64,000 nt of DNA from Prochlorococcus sp. AG-388-A04. GTDB lineage: Bacteria > Cyanobacteriota > Cyanobacteriia > PCC-6307 > Cyanobiaceae. Location: assembly GCA_003279935.1 (NCBI GenBank), contig QCGL01000002.1, positions 62,001-126,000 on the forward strand. Direction: 5' to 3'. Below the pieces are notes generated by a model. The model was not told the DNA's origin. It did not search any database and was given only the letters and a program-made list of their open reading frames with translations. This document shows positions 19,140-29,930 of this stretch, piece after piece. The first letter of the stretch is position 1. The number at the start of each line of letters is the position of its first letter. Made by a program: the position numbers and the translations under genes.

Positions 19140-20159
19140 ATGGGGATCCTTCTGGAATCTGGAAATAGTTCTTCAAAAAAGAAAACTGAAGAACCTAGAT
19201 TACCAAACACTGCGGGCAAGACTCGCAAAACAAAACCAAGCTTAACTGCTAAACAAAACCAAAAAAAATCTGCAAGACTCGCTTCAGATTCAATAGGTTA
19301 TTACTTAAGCAGTATAGGAAGAGTTCCTCTTCTTACTGCAGCAGAAGAAATAGAGCTAGCTCATCATGTTCAAAACATGAAGAAGATGCTAGAAATTCCT
19401 GAGATAGAAAGATCATCAAAACATCTTCGCCTAATTAAAATTGGGAAAAGAGCCAGAGATAGAATGATGTCAGCCAATTTAAGACTTGTAGTATCTGTTG
19501 CCAAGAAGTATCAAAATCAAGGTTTAGAATTATTAGACTTGGTACAAGAAGGCGCTATAGGCTTAGAAAGAGCGGTTGATAAATTTGATCCTGCGATGGG
19601 ATATAAATTTTCTACTTATGCTTATTGGTGGATTAGACAAGGAATGACAAGAGCTATTGATAATAGCGCTAGGACAATTCGATTACCAATTCATATTAGT
19701 GAAAAACTTTCCAAAATGAGAAGAGTTTCCAGAGAATTATCTCAAAAATCTGGAAGGCAACCAACTAGATTAGAAATGGCAACAGCGATGGGAATTGAGC
19801 AAAAAGATTTAGAAGACTTAATCTCTCAAAGTGCTCCATGCGCATCTCTTGATGCTCACGCAAGAGGGGAAGAAGATCGTAGTACCTTAGGTGAACTTAT
19901 TCCCGATCCAAATGGAGAAGAGCCTATGGAAGGGATGGATAGAACAATCCAAAAAGAACATTTAGGAACTTGGCTGACTCAACTAAATGAAAGAGAACAA
20001 AAAATTATGAAACTTAGATTCGGCTTAGACGGAGAGGAACCTCTTACACTGGCAGAAATAGGAAGACAAATAAATGTATCCAGAGAAAGAGTTAGGCAAC
20101 TAGAAGCTAAGGCAATATTAAAACTTAGAGTAATGACCACTCATCAAAAAGCAGCCTAG
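19140..20159 (+). CDS. RNA polymerase sigma factor, RpoD-like group 2
   Basis: Sigma-70 family protein of 339 residues. Region 1.2 is DSIGYYLSSIGRVPLLTAAEE, region 2 includes NLRLVVSVAKKYQNQGLELLDLVQEG and the DNA-melting part YKFSTYAYWWIRQGMTRAI, and region 4 ends in a helix-turn-helix with SRERVRQLEAKA. It lacks the long acidic region 1.1 and non-conserved domain of a primary sigma factor, which fits group 2 factors of cyanobacteria, used for stress or circadian output. I start it at ATG 19140, preceded by AGAGG and AGGGTG. An open TTG extension to 19053 looks like leader sequence. Confidence 0.93.
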   Translation: MGILLESGNSSSKKKTEEPRLPNTAGKTRKTKPSLTAKQNQKKSARLASDSIGYYLSSIGRVPLLTAAEEIELAHHVQNMKKMLEIPEIERSSKHLRLIKIGKRARDRMMSANLRLVVSVAKKYQNQGLELLDLVQEGAIGLERAVDKFDPAMGYKFSTYAYWWIRQGMTRAIDNSARTIRLPIHISEKLSKMRRVSRELSQKSGRQPTRLEMATAMGIEQKDLEDLISQSAPCASLDAHARGEEDRSTLGELIPDPNGEEPMEGMDRTIQKEHLGTWLTQLNEREQKIMKLRFGLDGEEPLTLAEIGRQINVSRERVRQLEAKAILKLRVMTTHQKAA

Positions 20160-20164
20160 TTAAG

Positions 20165-20809
20165 TTGTTGAATTTTGTTTTTATTTTAATTTATATATTT
20201 ATTATCTTTTTTATATCGATAATATATAAAAAATTTAATCCAAATAATAAAGAAGTACTGAGAAAAATTATTCATATTGGAATAGGACCTTTAATTCCTC
20301 TCGCAAAATTCTTAGATATAGATCAAACTTTTGCTCTTTGTTTTACAGGGCTTGTTACGTTGTTAACTTTCATAAATTACCAATCTAAATTATTTCCAAC
20401 TATTGAGGATGTAGATAGAAAAAGTTATGGAACCTTATTTTATTGTTTAAGTTTATTTATTTTAATTTACCTTTATTGGGAAAAAGATCCTACTTCACTG
20501 ATTGCTGGTTTTTTTATAATGACATTTGGTGATGGCTTTGCAGCATTAATAGGAAAGAACTTTAAATCCAAAAGTTGGATTTTTTTAAACCAAAAAAAAT
20601 CTTTGTTTGGAACAACCACTATGTTTATTACAAGCTTGATAGTAGTTTTTGGTTTAAGTTATTTCCAAAAATACACTTTTAATATAAATTTTTTTACTGT
20701 TGCTTCTATTTCTACAATACTCGAACAATTTAGTATTTTTGGAATAGATAATTTTATAGTGCCAATTTCAGCAGCATTTTGTTTTAACTTTTTTATTACA
20801 GGTTTATAA
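20165..20809 (+). CDS. Phytol/polyprenol kinase-like membrane protein
   Basis: Hydrophobic protein of 214 residues with about six membrane segments, resembling the CTP-dependent lipid kinase family (dolichol kinase, VTE5 phytol kinase, phosphatidate cytidylyltransferase-like). Seen motifs are LRKIIHIGIGPLIP near residue 35, DRKSYGTLFY near residue 80, and the signature FGDGFAALIGK followed by KKSLFGTTTMF near residue 125. In photosynthetic organisms VTE5 rescues phytol from chlorophyll breakdown for tocopherol or phylloquinone; that role is inferred. Start is TTG at 20165, or the adjacent TTG at 20168; there is no early ATG. The sigma factor gene ends 5 bases upstream. Confidence 0.78.
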   Translation: MLNFVFILIYIFIIFFISIIYKKFNPNNKEVLRKIIHIGIGPLIPLAKFLDIDQTFALCFTGLVTLLTFINYQSKLFPTIEDVDRKSYGTLFYCLSLFILIYLYWEKDPTSLIAGFFIMTFGDGFAALIGKNFKSKSWIFLNQKKSLFGTTTMFITSLIVVFGLSYFQKYTFNINFFTVASISTILEQFSIFGIDNFIVPISAAFCFNFFITGL

Positions 20810-20810
20810 A

Positions 20811-21878
20811 TTACAAAATTGAATCGTATAGAATCTGAAGCAATTTTTTCGTTGTTTCTATATTTATGCAAGCATCAGTAATACTCGTACCATATTCAAG
20901 ATCTTTCCTATTTGAAAGTTTTTGATTGCCCTCCTTCAGATGACTTTCAAGCATTACTCCTAAAATATTTTTTTCACCATTCTTAATCTGATTTGCTACG
21001 TTTTTAAGGACATCAGATTGCTTCCTGTAGTCTTTATTAGAATTTCCATGGCTACAATCAATCATAACTTTGTATGGAAGATTACCTTCTCTTAATTCGG
21101 AAGAAATACTTTTTACATGTTGATTTTCAAAATTAACTCCTTTAGAACCTCCCCTTAAAACTATATGTCCATCTGGATTGCCGGTTGTATTTACAATAGA
21201 AGCATAACCTTGATCATTAACACCTAAGAAATGATGAGATTTTGAAGCCGACTGCATCGCATTAATAGCAGTACTAAAAGAACCATCAGTACCATTTTTA
21301 AAACCAATAGGCATGGATAATCCTGAAGCCATTTCTCTATGAGTTTGACTTTCGGTAGTTCTTGCACCAATTGCTGTCCAACTGATTAAATCAGCAATAT
21401 ATTGAGGAACAATTGGATCTAATAACTCAGTAGCAGAGGGTATCCCACGCGTTGCCAAATCAGATAGTAAATTTCTCGCTCTTCGTAAACCTGTATTAAT
21501 GTCATATGAACCATCTAAATGAGGGTCATTTATTAATCCTTTCCAACCAATTGTAGTTCTGGGTTTTTCAAAATATACTCGCATTACAATTTCTAATTTA
21601 TCTTTATAAATTTTTCTAAATTCCTGAATATATTCTGAATAATCTTTAGCAGCCTTAATATCATGGATTGAACATGGTCCCACTATGACTAGAATCCTAG
21701 GATCATTATTGTGCAAAATATTTTGTATTGATCTTCTAGTATTAGAGACAGTTTCTGCAGAGGTATAATCTAAAGGTATATCATTATGAAGTTTGCTTGG
21801 AGGTATTAATGGACGTGTTTCAACAACATGCAAATCAGATGTTTTTTCTAAAGATTGATTATTGGATGAAGTCGTCAT
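20811..21878 (-). CDS. aroG: 3-deoxy-7-phosphoheptulonate synthase (class I DAHP synthase)
   Basis: First step of the shikimate pathway: phosphoenolpyruvate plus erythrose 4-phosphate to DAHP. The 355 residues match the E. coli AroF/G/H type. Motifs are LVIVGPCSIHD near residue 65, MRVYFEKPRTTIGWKG, TELLDPI, and WTAIGARTTESQTHREMASGL, followed by GFKNGTDG and IVLRGGSKGVNF. ATG at 21878. The three-letter name is a family label; which E. coli paralogue it equals, and its feedback amino acid, cannot be read here. It converges with the kinase-like gene with a 1-base gap. Confidence 0.95.
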   Translation of the reverse strand: MTTSSNNQSLEKTSDLHVVETRPLIPPSKLHNDIPLDYTSAETVSNTRRSIQNILHNNDPRILVIVGPCSIHDIKAAKDYSEYIQEFRKIYKDKLEIVMRVYFEKPRTTIGWKGLINDPHLDGSYDINTGLRRARNLLSDLATRGIPSATELLDPIVPQYIADLISWTAIGARTTESQTHREMASGLSMPIGFKNGTDGSFSTAINAMQSASKSHHFLGVNDQGYASIVNTTGNPDGHIVLRGGSKGVNFENQHVKSISSELREGNLPYKVMIDCSHGNSNKDYRKQSDVLKNVANQIKNGEKNILGVMLESHLKEGNQKLSNRKDLEYGTSITDACINIETTKKLLQILYDSIL

Positions 21879-21975
21879 TGATTAATTAAGAAGTTTGAAT
21901 ATTTAAAAAAGCATTTATGAATACTCTCCTTATCAATATTAAAAATAACAATAGATTAGGCATTAAACCTTACAA

Positions 21976-24549
21976 ATGAAGAAATTGGAAACATTGCTCA
22001 AAGATTATGCAAATCATGTAGCTGAGAGAGCTACTAAAGGCATACCTCCATTACCACTAAATGCAGAACAGACTAACTGTATTACTAACCTCTTGGAGCA
22101 AAACACTAATTACGATAGTGAATATTTACTAGATTTGCTCATAAATAGAGTGCCGCCAGGGGTAGACGAGGCCGCATATGTAAAAGCAAGCTGGCTTACG
22201 GCAATTGCTCAAGGCGAAAAACATTGTAGATACATTAACCCTGAGAGAGCAATTGAGATACTAGGCACAATGATAGGTGGATATAATGTTAATTCTCTGG
22301 TTGAAATACTTAAAGGGGAAAATAGTTTACTAGCTAAAAAAGCAGCAGAGGTTTTAAAAAATATCATTCTTGTTTACGATTCGGCGAATGATATTTATGA
22401 ATTATCTCAAAATAATATTTATGCACAAGAAGTAGTAAATAGTTGGGCAAATGCAGAATGGTTCAAAAGTAAAAAAGTTCTACAGGAAGAAATTACTTGT
22501 CTAGTATTCAAAATTGATGGTGAGACAAATACAGATGACTTATCTCCTGCAGTTCATGCGACAACTCGTCCTGATATACCATTGCACGCTTTGGCTATGC
22601 TCGAATTTAAAAAGCAAGATGGATTAGAAATTCTTGATAATCTTAAAAAACAAGAGATCCCAATCGCTTATGTTGGAGATGTAGTAGGCACAGGTAGTTC
22701 AAGAAAATCAGCTATAAATTCACTGATTTGGCATATTGGCGAAGATATACCTTTTGTACCAAATAAAAGAACCGGAGGAATAATAATTGGCAGCAAAATA
22801 GCTCCTATTTTCTTTAATACCGCACAAGATTCAGGAGCACTTCCGATAGAGGCTGATGTATCTCAAATGAACACAGGAGATTTAATAAAAATATTTCCTT
22901 ATGAAGGCGTTATTAAAAAAATTGAAAAAAATACTAATTATGAAATAGTAATAAGTCAATTCGACTTGTGTCCATCAACTATTACTGATGAAATTCAAGC
23001 TGGAGGGAGAATAAATCTCATGATTGGACGGTCACTCACAGACAAGATTAGAAACAAATTAGATTATCAACCTAGTGAAATATTTATCAGGCCAAAAAAT
23101 CCAAAAGAATTTAATTCTGGTTTTACTCAAGCACAAAAAATAGTAGGTAAAGCATGCGGTTTAAAGGGGGTTCGACCTGGAATGACCTGTGAACCAATTA
23201 TGACGACAGTTGGGAGTCAAGATACTACTGGGCCTATGACGAGAGATGAACTTAAAGAATTAGCTTGTTTAGGATTCACTGCAGATTTAGTTATGCAAAG
23301 TTTTTGTCACACAGCTGCATATCCTAAACCAGTAGATTTGCTTACACATAAAGAATTACCTGACTTTATATCTCAAAGAGGTGGAGTAGCTCTAAAACCC
23401 GGGGATGGAATAATTCACAGCTGGCTTAACAGAATGCTCCTTCCTGATACTGTTGGTACAGGTGGAGATAGTCATACAAGATTCCCTCTTGGAATTTCAT
23501 TTCCTGGAGGCTCAGGCATTGTTGCCTTTGCTGCTGCAATAGGATCAATGCCATTAAATATGCCAGAATCAGTACTCGTAAAATTTAAGGGCGATTTATT
23601 ACCAGGCATAACCTTACGAGATTTAGTTAATGCAATCCCACTCTTTGCGATTAAAAAGGGACTTTTGACTGTTGAGAAAGCAAATAAAAAAAATATATTT
23701 AACGGAAAAATTATGGAAATTGAAGGATTGCCTAACTTAAAACTTGAACAAGCTTTCGAACTAACTGATGCTACTGCTGAACGCTCATGCGCTGGAAGCA
23801 CAATACTTTTATCACAGGAAACTGTTCAAGAATACATAAGAAGCAATATTTGCCTTTTAAAAAAAATGATTGAGAGCAATTATGAAGATTCAAAGTCAAT
23901 ATCAAGAAGAATTAATGAGATGAAAAATTGGTTAAAGAAACCTGAATTAATTCAGCCAGATCTGAATGCCAGTTACGAAGAAATAATTGAAATTGACTTA
24001 TCTCAAGTTAAACAACCTATAGTTGCTTGCCCCAACGATCCAGACAATGTGAAGGAAATTGTTGATGTTGCAAATACAAATATTGATGAAGTTTTTATAG
24101 GTTCTTGTATGACAAACATTGGTCACTACAGGGCTGCCGCAAAAGTTCTTGAAGGTGTGAAAAATTTAAAGGCAAAACTATGGATTTGTCCACCCACAAA
24201 AATGGATGAGGAAACTCTGAAACAAGAAGGTTACTATGAAATATTTGAAAATTGTGGTGCGAGATTAGAATTGCCTGGCTGTTCTTTATGCATGGGAAAT
24301 CAAGCCAGAGTAGATGAAGGATCAGTTGTATTTTCTACTAGTACAAGAAATTTTGACAATAGGCTTGGGAAAAATGCTCAAGTATTTTTAGGGAGTGCAG
24401 AATTAGCAGCAGTTTGTGCACTTCTTGGAAAAATTCCTGAAATAGAAGAATATCAGGATATTACTAAAAATAAAATCAATCCATATTCTGATGAACTTTA
24501 TCGCTATCTTCAATTTGATGAAATACACGATTTCAGCTTGTCAAAGTAA
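21976..24549 (+). CDS. acnB: Aconitate hydratase B
   Basis: Bifunctional aconitase that interconverts citrate and isocitrate. The 857 residues and domain order are those of AcnB: an N-terminal HEAT-like helical domain (about 1-150), a swivel domain (about 160-370) and the catalytic core. The [4Fe-4S] cysteines are seen in GSCMTNIGH near residue 712 and in PGCSLCMGNQARV near residue 770. GDSHTRFPLGISFP is near residue 500. ATG at 21976. It diverges from aroG across 97 bases. Isocitrate feeds 2-oxoglutarate and so nitrogen assimilation in cyanobacteria. Confidence 0.97.
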   Translation: MKKLETLLKDYANHVAERATKGIPPLPLNAEQTNCITNLLEQNTNYDSEYLLDLLINRVPPGVDEAAYVKASWLTAIAQGEKHCRYINPERAIEILGTMIGGYNVNSLVEILKGENSLLAKKAAEVLKNIILVYDSANDIYELSQNNIYAQEVVNSWANAEWFKSKKVLQEEITCLVFKIDGETNTDDLSPAVHATTRPDIPLHALAMLEFKKQDGLEILDNLKKQEIPIAYVGDVVGTGSSRKSAINSLIWHIGEDIPFVPNKRTGGIIIGSKIAPIFFNTAQDSGALPIEADVSQMNTGDLIKIFPYEGVIKKIEKNTNYEIVISQFDLCPSTITDEIQAGGRINLMIGRSLTDKIRNKLDYQPSEIFIRPKNPKEFNSGFTQAQKIVGKACGLKGVRPGMTCEPIMTTVGSQDTTGPMTRDELKELACLGFTADLVMQSFCHTAAYPKPVDLLTHKELPDFISQRGGVALKPGDGIIHSWLNRMLLPDTVGTGGDSHTRFPLGISFPGGSGIVAFAAAIGSMPLNMPESVLVKFKGDLLPGITLRDLVNAIPLFAIKKGLLTVEKANKKNIFNGKIMEIEGLPNLKLEQAFELTDATAERSCAGSTILLSQETVQEYIRSNICLLKKMIESNYEDSKSISRRINEMKNWLKKPELIQPDLNASYEEIIEIDLSQVKQPIVACPNDPDNVKEIVDVANTNIDEVFIGSCMTNIGHYRAAAKVLEGVKNLKAKLWICPPTKMDEETLKQEGYYEIFENCGARLELPGCSLCMGNQARVDEGSVVFSTSTRNFDNRLGKNAQVFLGSAELAAVCALLGKIPEIEEYQDITKNKINPYSDELYRYLQFDEIHDFSLSK

Positions 24550-24558
24550 TCATGGACT

Positions 24559-25917
24559 ATGCGAAACCTCATAAAAGAAAATATTAAAAAAACAGGAAAT
24601 AACTCTTCTCGAAGCATTAAAAAATTACTTAAACAAAGATCTTTTGTTGTTTTCATATCAATTCTATTAACAGGTTTAGGGGCATCAATTACTAGTATTT
24701 CTTTTAAAACTGGAATTTATTTTATAAATAATTGGAGATTAGAACTTTTAAATCATTTTCCGTCTGTTGCAGTCTTACCACTATTTGGTGCAGTTGGTGG
24801 AGCTATTGCAGGATTTTTGATTAAAAATTTTGCTCCTGCAGCGAAAGGTTCAGGTGTAAGTCAAATCATGGGATTTTTAAGACATAAAAAAGTACCCATG
24901 AATCTTAAAGTTGGATTAGTCAAATTAATATCTGGAATCATTGCAATCGGAAGCGGGTTCCCTTTGGGTCCTGAAGGTCCATCAGTTCAAATGGGGGGTT
25001 CAGTTGCTTGGCAAATGGCAAGATGGCTAAAAGCTCCTCTAGCATTTAGAAGAGTAATAGTTGCTGCTGGAGGTGGAGCTGGAATAGCAGCAGTATTTAG
25101 TGCTCCTTTGGGTGGCTTCATTTACGCAATTGAAGAATTATTAAATTCTGCAAGACCAGTAATCTTATTATTAGTCGTAATTACAACTTTCATAGCAGAT
25201 TCATCTGCAGATATTATTCAAGCCTTGGGTTTAGATCCAAAAGCCGGGGGGTTTGATTTCAATCTAGGCTTTTTAATCCAAAAAGAATATGATCCATCTG
25301 TCTTTTTCTTGCCTATTGATTTTATTTACCTTGTGTTACTTGGAATAATTATTGGATTATTCGCAGAACTTTATAGTAAGTATGTTCTTTTTATGCAAAA
25401 GCTTGGAAAAAAATGGTATAAAAATAAATTTGTTCTAAAAATGAGTATTTGCGGACTTTTACTTGGAAGCATTTATTCTTTTTTGCCTAGCTCTTTCCAT
25501 AATTTAGATGAATTGCAAAAAATAATAGTCGAAAAGAATACGAATATTGAAATAGCCTTTTTAGCTGTATTTATACTTTTTATAACAACAGGATTAGCCG
25601 CTGCATCTGGAGCCCCTGGAGGGTTATTCTATCCGATGCTCACTTTAGGAGGAGCTATTGGATTAATCATGGGAACCTGGGTAGAAATTGCTACAGGTCA
25701 TGCCCCAAGTACATATATATTTGCTGGAATGGGGGCATTTGTAGCTGGATGTTCAAGAACACCAATAACTGCAATGTTCTTAGCTTTTGCTTTAACAAAA
25801 AATTTATTAATTATGAAGCCCGTTCTCATTAGCTGTATTGCAAGTTTCCTAATAGCAAGAGCGTTTAATGAAGAATCAATTTATGAAAGACAAATTCAAA
25901 TTGAATTAGAGGATTAA
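24559..25917 (+). CDS. ClC-family chloride channel or chloride/proton antiporter
   Basis: Integral membrane protein of 452 residues. The chloride-selectivity sequences of the ClC family are visible: GSGFPLGPEGPSVQMGG near residue 135 (containing the gating glutamate), AAVFSAPLGGFIYAIEEL near residue 175, and SGAPGGLFYPMLTLGGAIG near residue 350. There is no C-terminal CBS domain. Whether it is a channel or an H+/Cl- exchanger is not settled here. ATG at 24559, 9 bases after the acnB stop. It converges with purU with a 9-base gap. Confidence 0.92.
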   Translation: MRNLIKENIKKTGNNSSRSIKKLLKQRSFVVFISILLTGLGASITSISFKTGIYFINNWRLELLNHFPSVAVLPLFGAVGGAIAGFLIKNFAPAAKGSGVSQIMGFLRHKKVPMNLKVGLVKLISGIIAIGSGFPLGPEGPSVQMGGSVAWQMARWLKAPLAFRRVIVAAGGGAGIAAVFSAPLGGFIYAIEELLNSARPVILLLVVITTFIADSSADIIQALGLDPKAGGFDFNLGFLIQKEYDPSVFFLPIDFIYLVLLGIIIGLFAELYSKYVLFMQKLGKKWYKNKFVLKMSICGLLLGSIYSFLPSSFHNLDELQKIIVEKNTNIEIAFLAVFILFITTGLAAASGAPGGLFYPMLTLGGAIGLIMGTWVEIATGHAPSTYIFAGMGAFVAGCSRTPITAMFLAFALTKNLLIMKPVLISCIASFLIARAFNEESIYERQIQIELED

Positions 25918-25926
25918 AAATTATTT

Positions 25927-26781
25927 TCAATCAAAAACAGCGGTTTTGCTCTTATAAACAAATACTTGGTGATTTAGATGTAATCTAACAGCCCTTGCTA
26001 AAGCAACTCTCTCTATGTCCCTGCCTTTTCGAATCAAATCATCAACTTCATCTCTATGACTTACATTGACAGTACATTGTTCAATAATTGGGCCCTCATC
26101 AAGATCTTTAGTTACATAATGTGCTGTAGCACCTATTAATTTTACACCCCTTTTCCATGCACGATGATATGGTTGAGCGCCCTTAAAAGCAGGTAAGAAA
26201 GAATGATGAATATTTATTATTGAAGAAAACTTTTGCAAAAAAGAATCACTCAAAATTTGCATATATTTAGCTAATACAACAAAATCGATATCAAATTGGT
26301 CGATTAATTTTAAAATCTGATCTTCAACATCAGATTTCGAGGAATTAACAGTATCAAAATAAACAAATTGTGAATTAAAGTCATTAGCAATACTTTCAAG
26401 ATCAGGATGATTAGAAATTATTAATGGGACATTCATTTTGAGTTCGCCATTTCTTACTCGCCAAAGTAAATCAATTAAACAATGATTTTGTTTACTCACA
26501 AAAATAGCAACATTCGGAATCTCATCTGAATAATTAATATTAAATTTTCCATTTATATCAACTGCAATTTTTTGAAACTTATCATAAATATCCTTTCTAT
26601 TAATTGTTGTATGGATACTATTCCACTCAATCCTACTAAGAAATAGTCCCGCATCTTGATCTGTATGATGATCTGAATGCTTGATATTGCCACCATAATT
26701 AGATATCCAACTTGTAAGCTTGCTTACTAAGCCTGGACGATCAGGACAAACAATTTTGAATATAATTGAGGGATGTTCCAA
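25927..26781 (-). CDS. purU: Formyltetrahydrofolate deformylase
   Basis: Hydrolyses 10-formyltetrahydrofolate to formate and tetrahydrofolate, balancing one-carbon units. The 284 residues show an N-terminal ACT domain (KIVCPDRPGLVSKLTSWI, about residues 8-85) and a C-terminal formyltransferase fold with INIHHSFLPAFKGAQPYHRAW near residue 190-210 and GATAHYVTKDLDEGPIIEQ, which hold the catalytic Asn/His/Asp set of the family. The start is TTG at 26781; no in-frame ATG is close. In cells running glycine cleavage, PurU prevents trapping of folate as formyl-THF. It diverges from the FAD oxidoreductase gene across 48 bases. Confidence 0.94.
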   Translation of the reverse strand: MEHPSIIFKIVCPDRPGLVSKLTSWISNYGGNIKHSDHHTDQDAGLFLSRIEWNSIHTTINRKDIYDKFQKIAVDINGKFNINYSDEIPNVAIFVSKQNHCLIDLLWRVRNGELKMNVPLIISNHPDLESIANDFNSQFVYFDTVNSSKSDVEDQILKLIDQFDIDFVVLAKYMQILSDSFLQKFSSIINIHHSFLPAFKGAQPYHRAWKRGVKLIGATAHYVTKDLDEGPIIEQCTVNVSHRDEVDDLIRKGRDIERVALARAVRLHLNHQVFVYKSKTAVFD

Positions 26782-26829
26782 AGAAAATTTAATTCTTTAA
26801 TCAAATAAGTAAGTACACCTAATATATCA

Positions 26830-27912
26830 ATGAAAGGATTAAAAGAAAATTTTCAAAAACCACATATACTGATTATAGGTGCTGGCATAATAGGAAAGTT
26901 TAACGCATTAGAACTGTCTGAATTAGGTTATCAAATAACAATTGCAGATCCAACTTTAGACAAAAATAGTAGTAGTGCTGCATTAGGTCTTTTAATGGGG
27001 TACATATATCAAAAGAGGAATGGCAGAAGTTGGATACTTAGAAAACAAAGCCTTGAATTGTGGCCAAAATGGATCAAATTATTACAAGAGTTTAATCCTG
27101 AATTACATATAGAAAAACGATTAATACAGTTGACGACAAATGATGAAAAATTTGAGAAGCTAAAGAAATTTGTTAACGACAATACAAACCAAGGACTTGA
27201 AATTTTAGAGAAAGACTCAATCATTATTAAAAATATCAATAAGATTTTCAAGACAAAAAATATTAAAGGAGTTATTTCCCACAAAGATGGGAGAATAGAT
27301 CCTCAATCATTATTAGATACATTAAATGTTTACCTAAAAAACAAAAAAATTAATTTTTTAAAAGATGAAATAATAAAAATTAAAAGATTTAACAAACAAT
27401 GGGTTGCGGCTTCAAGAAGTAATAACGAAATCAAAACTGATGCAATTATCTTATGTAATTCTCTGAATTCAATAAATTTAATAATAGACAAGCCTCATAA
27501 AATCAAATTAAAACCCGTCTTGGGTCAAGCTTTAGAAATTTGTACAAACTTACATGAAGTTAATTCATTATCCCTGCCAAAACATTTCAACATTAATGGC
27601 AAAAACATAATTCCTTTAACAAAAAATAAAATTATCATTGGTTCTACTGATGAATATCATGCAAAACCAGAAGAAAATGTCTTCGAAAAACTTACTGATT
27701 TTATTGAGAACAAACCTAGCTGGCTATCTAAAGAAAGAGTAACGAGAAAATGGTTTGGCATTAGATCAAGACCGGAAGGGGAACCATCCCCTATTCAGAA
27801 AAATCTGGGAAATGGATTAATTATATGTACTGGTTTCTATAAAAATGGATTTTTACTTGCTCCTTCATGTTCTCATTGGGTAGCAAATGAACTAAATAAA
27901 TATTTTATTTAA
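26830..27912 (+). CDS. FAD-dependent amine oxidase, DAO/glycine oxidase family
   Basis: Flavoprotein of 360 residues. The N-terminal Rossmann motif [21 protein letters not shown] binds FAD, and the following IADP and [11 protein letters not shown] fit the D-amino acid oxidase (DAO) family. C-terminal [16 protein letters not shown] and [17 protein letters not shown] are the family's second FAD-contact region. The family includes glycine oxidase (ThiO), DadA and MnmC-type domains, and I cannot choose among them. ATG at 26830. Its stop interlocks with the dnaK stop on the other strand in a shared TTAA. Confidence 0.8.
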   Translation: MKGLKENFQKPHILIIGAGIIGKFNALELSELGYQITIADPTLDKNSSSAALGLLMGYIYQKRNGRSWILRKQSLELWPKWIKLLQEFNPELHIEKRLIQLTTNDEKFEKLKKFVNDNTNQGLEILEKDSIIIKNINKIFKTKNIKGVISHKDGRIDPQSLLDTLNVYLKNKKINFLKDEIIKIKRFNKQWVAASRSNNEIKTDAIILCNSLNSINLIIDKPHKIKLKPVLGQALEICTNLHEVNSLSLPKHFNINGKNIIPLTKNKIIIGSTDEYHAKPEENVFEKLTDFIENKPSWLSKERVTRKWFGIRSRPEGEPSPIQKNLGNGLIICTGFYKNGFLLAPSCSHWVANELNKYFI

Positions 27913-29813
27913 TCTTTTGTCTCTGTAAAGTCTGCATCAATTACATCATCATCGCCACCTTTATCATTTGATTCATTTGAATCCGGAGTCCCTGGTGCTG
28001 GAGGTTGGTTACCTGGCTGTTGATATACAGAAGAACCAATTGCATAAAGTTCTTGTTGTAGCTCTTCTAATAATTTTTTCATAGCTTCATAATCTTCTTT
28101 TGAAGTTGCTTCTTTTAATGCCTTGCTTTTTTCTTCAACTTTAGTTTTAGCTGAAGCATCAACTTTGTCCCCCAGTTCTCCTAACTGTTTTTCTGTTTGA
28201 TAAACAAGCGTTTCAGCTTGATTCTTTAGATCAATTTTTTCTCTTTTTTCTTTATCGACAGATGCATTAGATTCAGCATCTTTGACCATTTTTTCAACTT
28301 CATTATCTGAAAGGGTTGAGGCACCTGTAATAGAAATAGATTGTTCCTTGCCGCTTCCTTTATCTTTAGCAGTGACACTTAATATACCATTTGCATCAAT
28401 GTCAAAGGTTACTTCAATTTGAGGAACACCTCGTGGAGCAGATGGAATTCCATCTAATCTGAAGGTTCCTAAACTTTTGTTATCTGAAGCCATTTCTCTT
28501 TCACCCTGCAAGACATGAATCTCAACATTAGTTTGTCCGTCAACAGCAGTTGAATAAGTTTCAGCTTTTTTTGTTGGGACAGTGGTATTTCGAGTAATCA
28601 TTTTTGTCATTACCCCTCCCAATGTCTCTACACCAAGAGATAACGGGGTAACATCTAGCAGCAGTATGTCTTTAACTTCACCTGCCAAAACTCCTCCTTG
28701 AATAGCTGCACCCACAGCTACAACCTCATCTGGGTTTACAGTTTGGTTAGGGTCTTTACCAGTGACACGCTTAACTAACTCTTGAACAGCAGGCATTCTA
28801 GTTGAACCGCCAACCATTACTATTTCATCAATCTCACCTGTAGATAGTTTGGCATCCTTAAGAGCTTGTTCTACAGGAACTCTACATCTATCAATTAATT
28901 TAGAAGCAAGCTCTTCAAAATTAGCCCTAGTCAAATTTAGATCAAGATGTTTTGGACCCTCTGGAGTGGCAGTTATGAAAGGTAAGTTAATTTCACTTTG
29001 AGTAGCATTTGAAAGTTCAATTTTTGCTTTTTCAGCCGCTTCAGTAAGACGTTGCAAAGCTTGTTTATCCTGTCTTAAATCAATACCTTCATTGCTTTTG
29101 AAAATACTTGCTAAGTGGTCAACAATACATCTATCAAAATCATCACCCCCTAAATGAGTATCTCCAGAAGTTGATAAAACTTCAAAAACACCATCTCCAA
29201 CTTCTAAAACCGAGACATCAAAAGTTCCTCCGCCTAAATCAAAAACAAGTATTCTTTCATTATTTTTTTTGTCTAATCCATAAGCTAATGCAGCAGCTGT
29301 AGGTTCATTTATTATCCTTAAAACTTCAAGCCCTGCTATCTTACCTGCATCTTTTGTAGCTTGTCTTTGAGAATCATTAAAATAAGCCGGAACAGTTATA
29401 ACAGCTTGAGTGATATTTTCTCCTAGATATTTACCTGCATCTTCAGAAAGTTTTCTTAAAACCTGAGCACTTACTTCTTCTGGAGAAAATTGTTTATCTA
29501 AGACTGGACATTTTAATTTTACATTTGAACCAGCCTTTTCAATACCATAACTGACATCTTTTGATTCTTCATTAACTTCATCAACTCTTCTACCAACAAA
29601 ACGCTTGGCCGAGTAAAAAGTATTTTCAGGATTCATTACAGCTTGTCGTTTTGCTATTTGGCCAACAAGCTGATCTTGATTCTTTGTATATGCAACAACA
29701 GATGGAGTTGTTCTGAAACCCTCTGCATTTGCTATTACAGTGGGTTTACCACCTTCCATAACAGCAACACAACTATTAGTTGTCCCTAAATCGATTCCAA
29801 CAACCTTCCCCAT
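27909..29813 (-). CDS. dnaK: Chaperone DnaK (DnaK2 type)
   Basis: Hsp70 chaperone of 634 residues. The ATPase domain begins [19 protein letters not shown] and has [30 protein letters not shown] and [11 protein letters not shown]. The linker [13 protein letters not shown] leads into the substrate-binding domain, followed by a helical lid and a Gly/Pro/Asp-rich tail ending [13 protein letters not shown]. This terminus is that of the main cyanobacterial heat-shock DnaK2. I start at ATG 29813; an open extension to 29903 is not DnaK-like. Its partners grpE and dnaJ lie at 62.5-64 kb, across the origin candidate. Confidence 0.97.
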   Translation of the reverse strand: MGKVVGIDLGTTNSCVAVMEGGKPTVIANAEGFRTTPSVVAYTKNQDQLVGQIAKRQAVMNPENTFYSAKRFVGRRVDEVNEESKDVSYGIEKAGSNVKLKCPVLDKQFSPEEVSAQVLRKLSEDAGKYLGENITQAVITVPAYFNDSQRQATKDAGKIAGLEVLRIINEPTAAALAYGLDKKNNERILVFDLGGGTFDVSVLEVGDGVFEVLSTSGDTHLGGDDFDRCIVDHLASIFKSNEGIDLRQDKQALQRLTEAAEKAKIELSNATQSEINLPFITATPEGPKHLDLNLTRANFEELASKLIDRCRVPVEQALKDAKLSTGEIDEIVMVGGSTRMPAVQELVKRVTGKDPNQTVNPDEVVAVGAAIQGGVLAGEVKDILLLDVTPLSLGVETLGGVMTKMITRNTTVPTKKAETYSTAVDGQTNVEIHVLQGEREMASDNKSLGTFRLDGIPSAPRGVPQIEVTFDIDANGILSVTAKDKGSGKEQSISITGASTLSDNEVEKMVKDAESNASVDKEKREKIDLKNQAETLVYQTEKQLGELGDKVDASAKTKVEEKSKALKEATSKEDYEAMKKLLEELQQELYAIGSSVYQQPGNQPPAPGTPDSNESNDKGGDDDVIDADFTETKD

Positions 29814-29930
29814 GGATAGATACTCTATTTGATATCTTCCATAATCGGTCATTAACGACATTATTGTTACTCTAAAATGAGGTGTGGTTCCCGAACAGAT
29901 CACAGTATTTCTGCAACATTTCTTTTAATA

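Noticed and set aside
29814..29903. N-terminal extension of dnaK to 29903
   Set aside because: DnaK proteins start at [12 protein letters not shown]; the extra 30 codons look like leader sequence.
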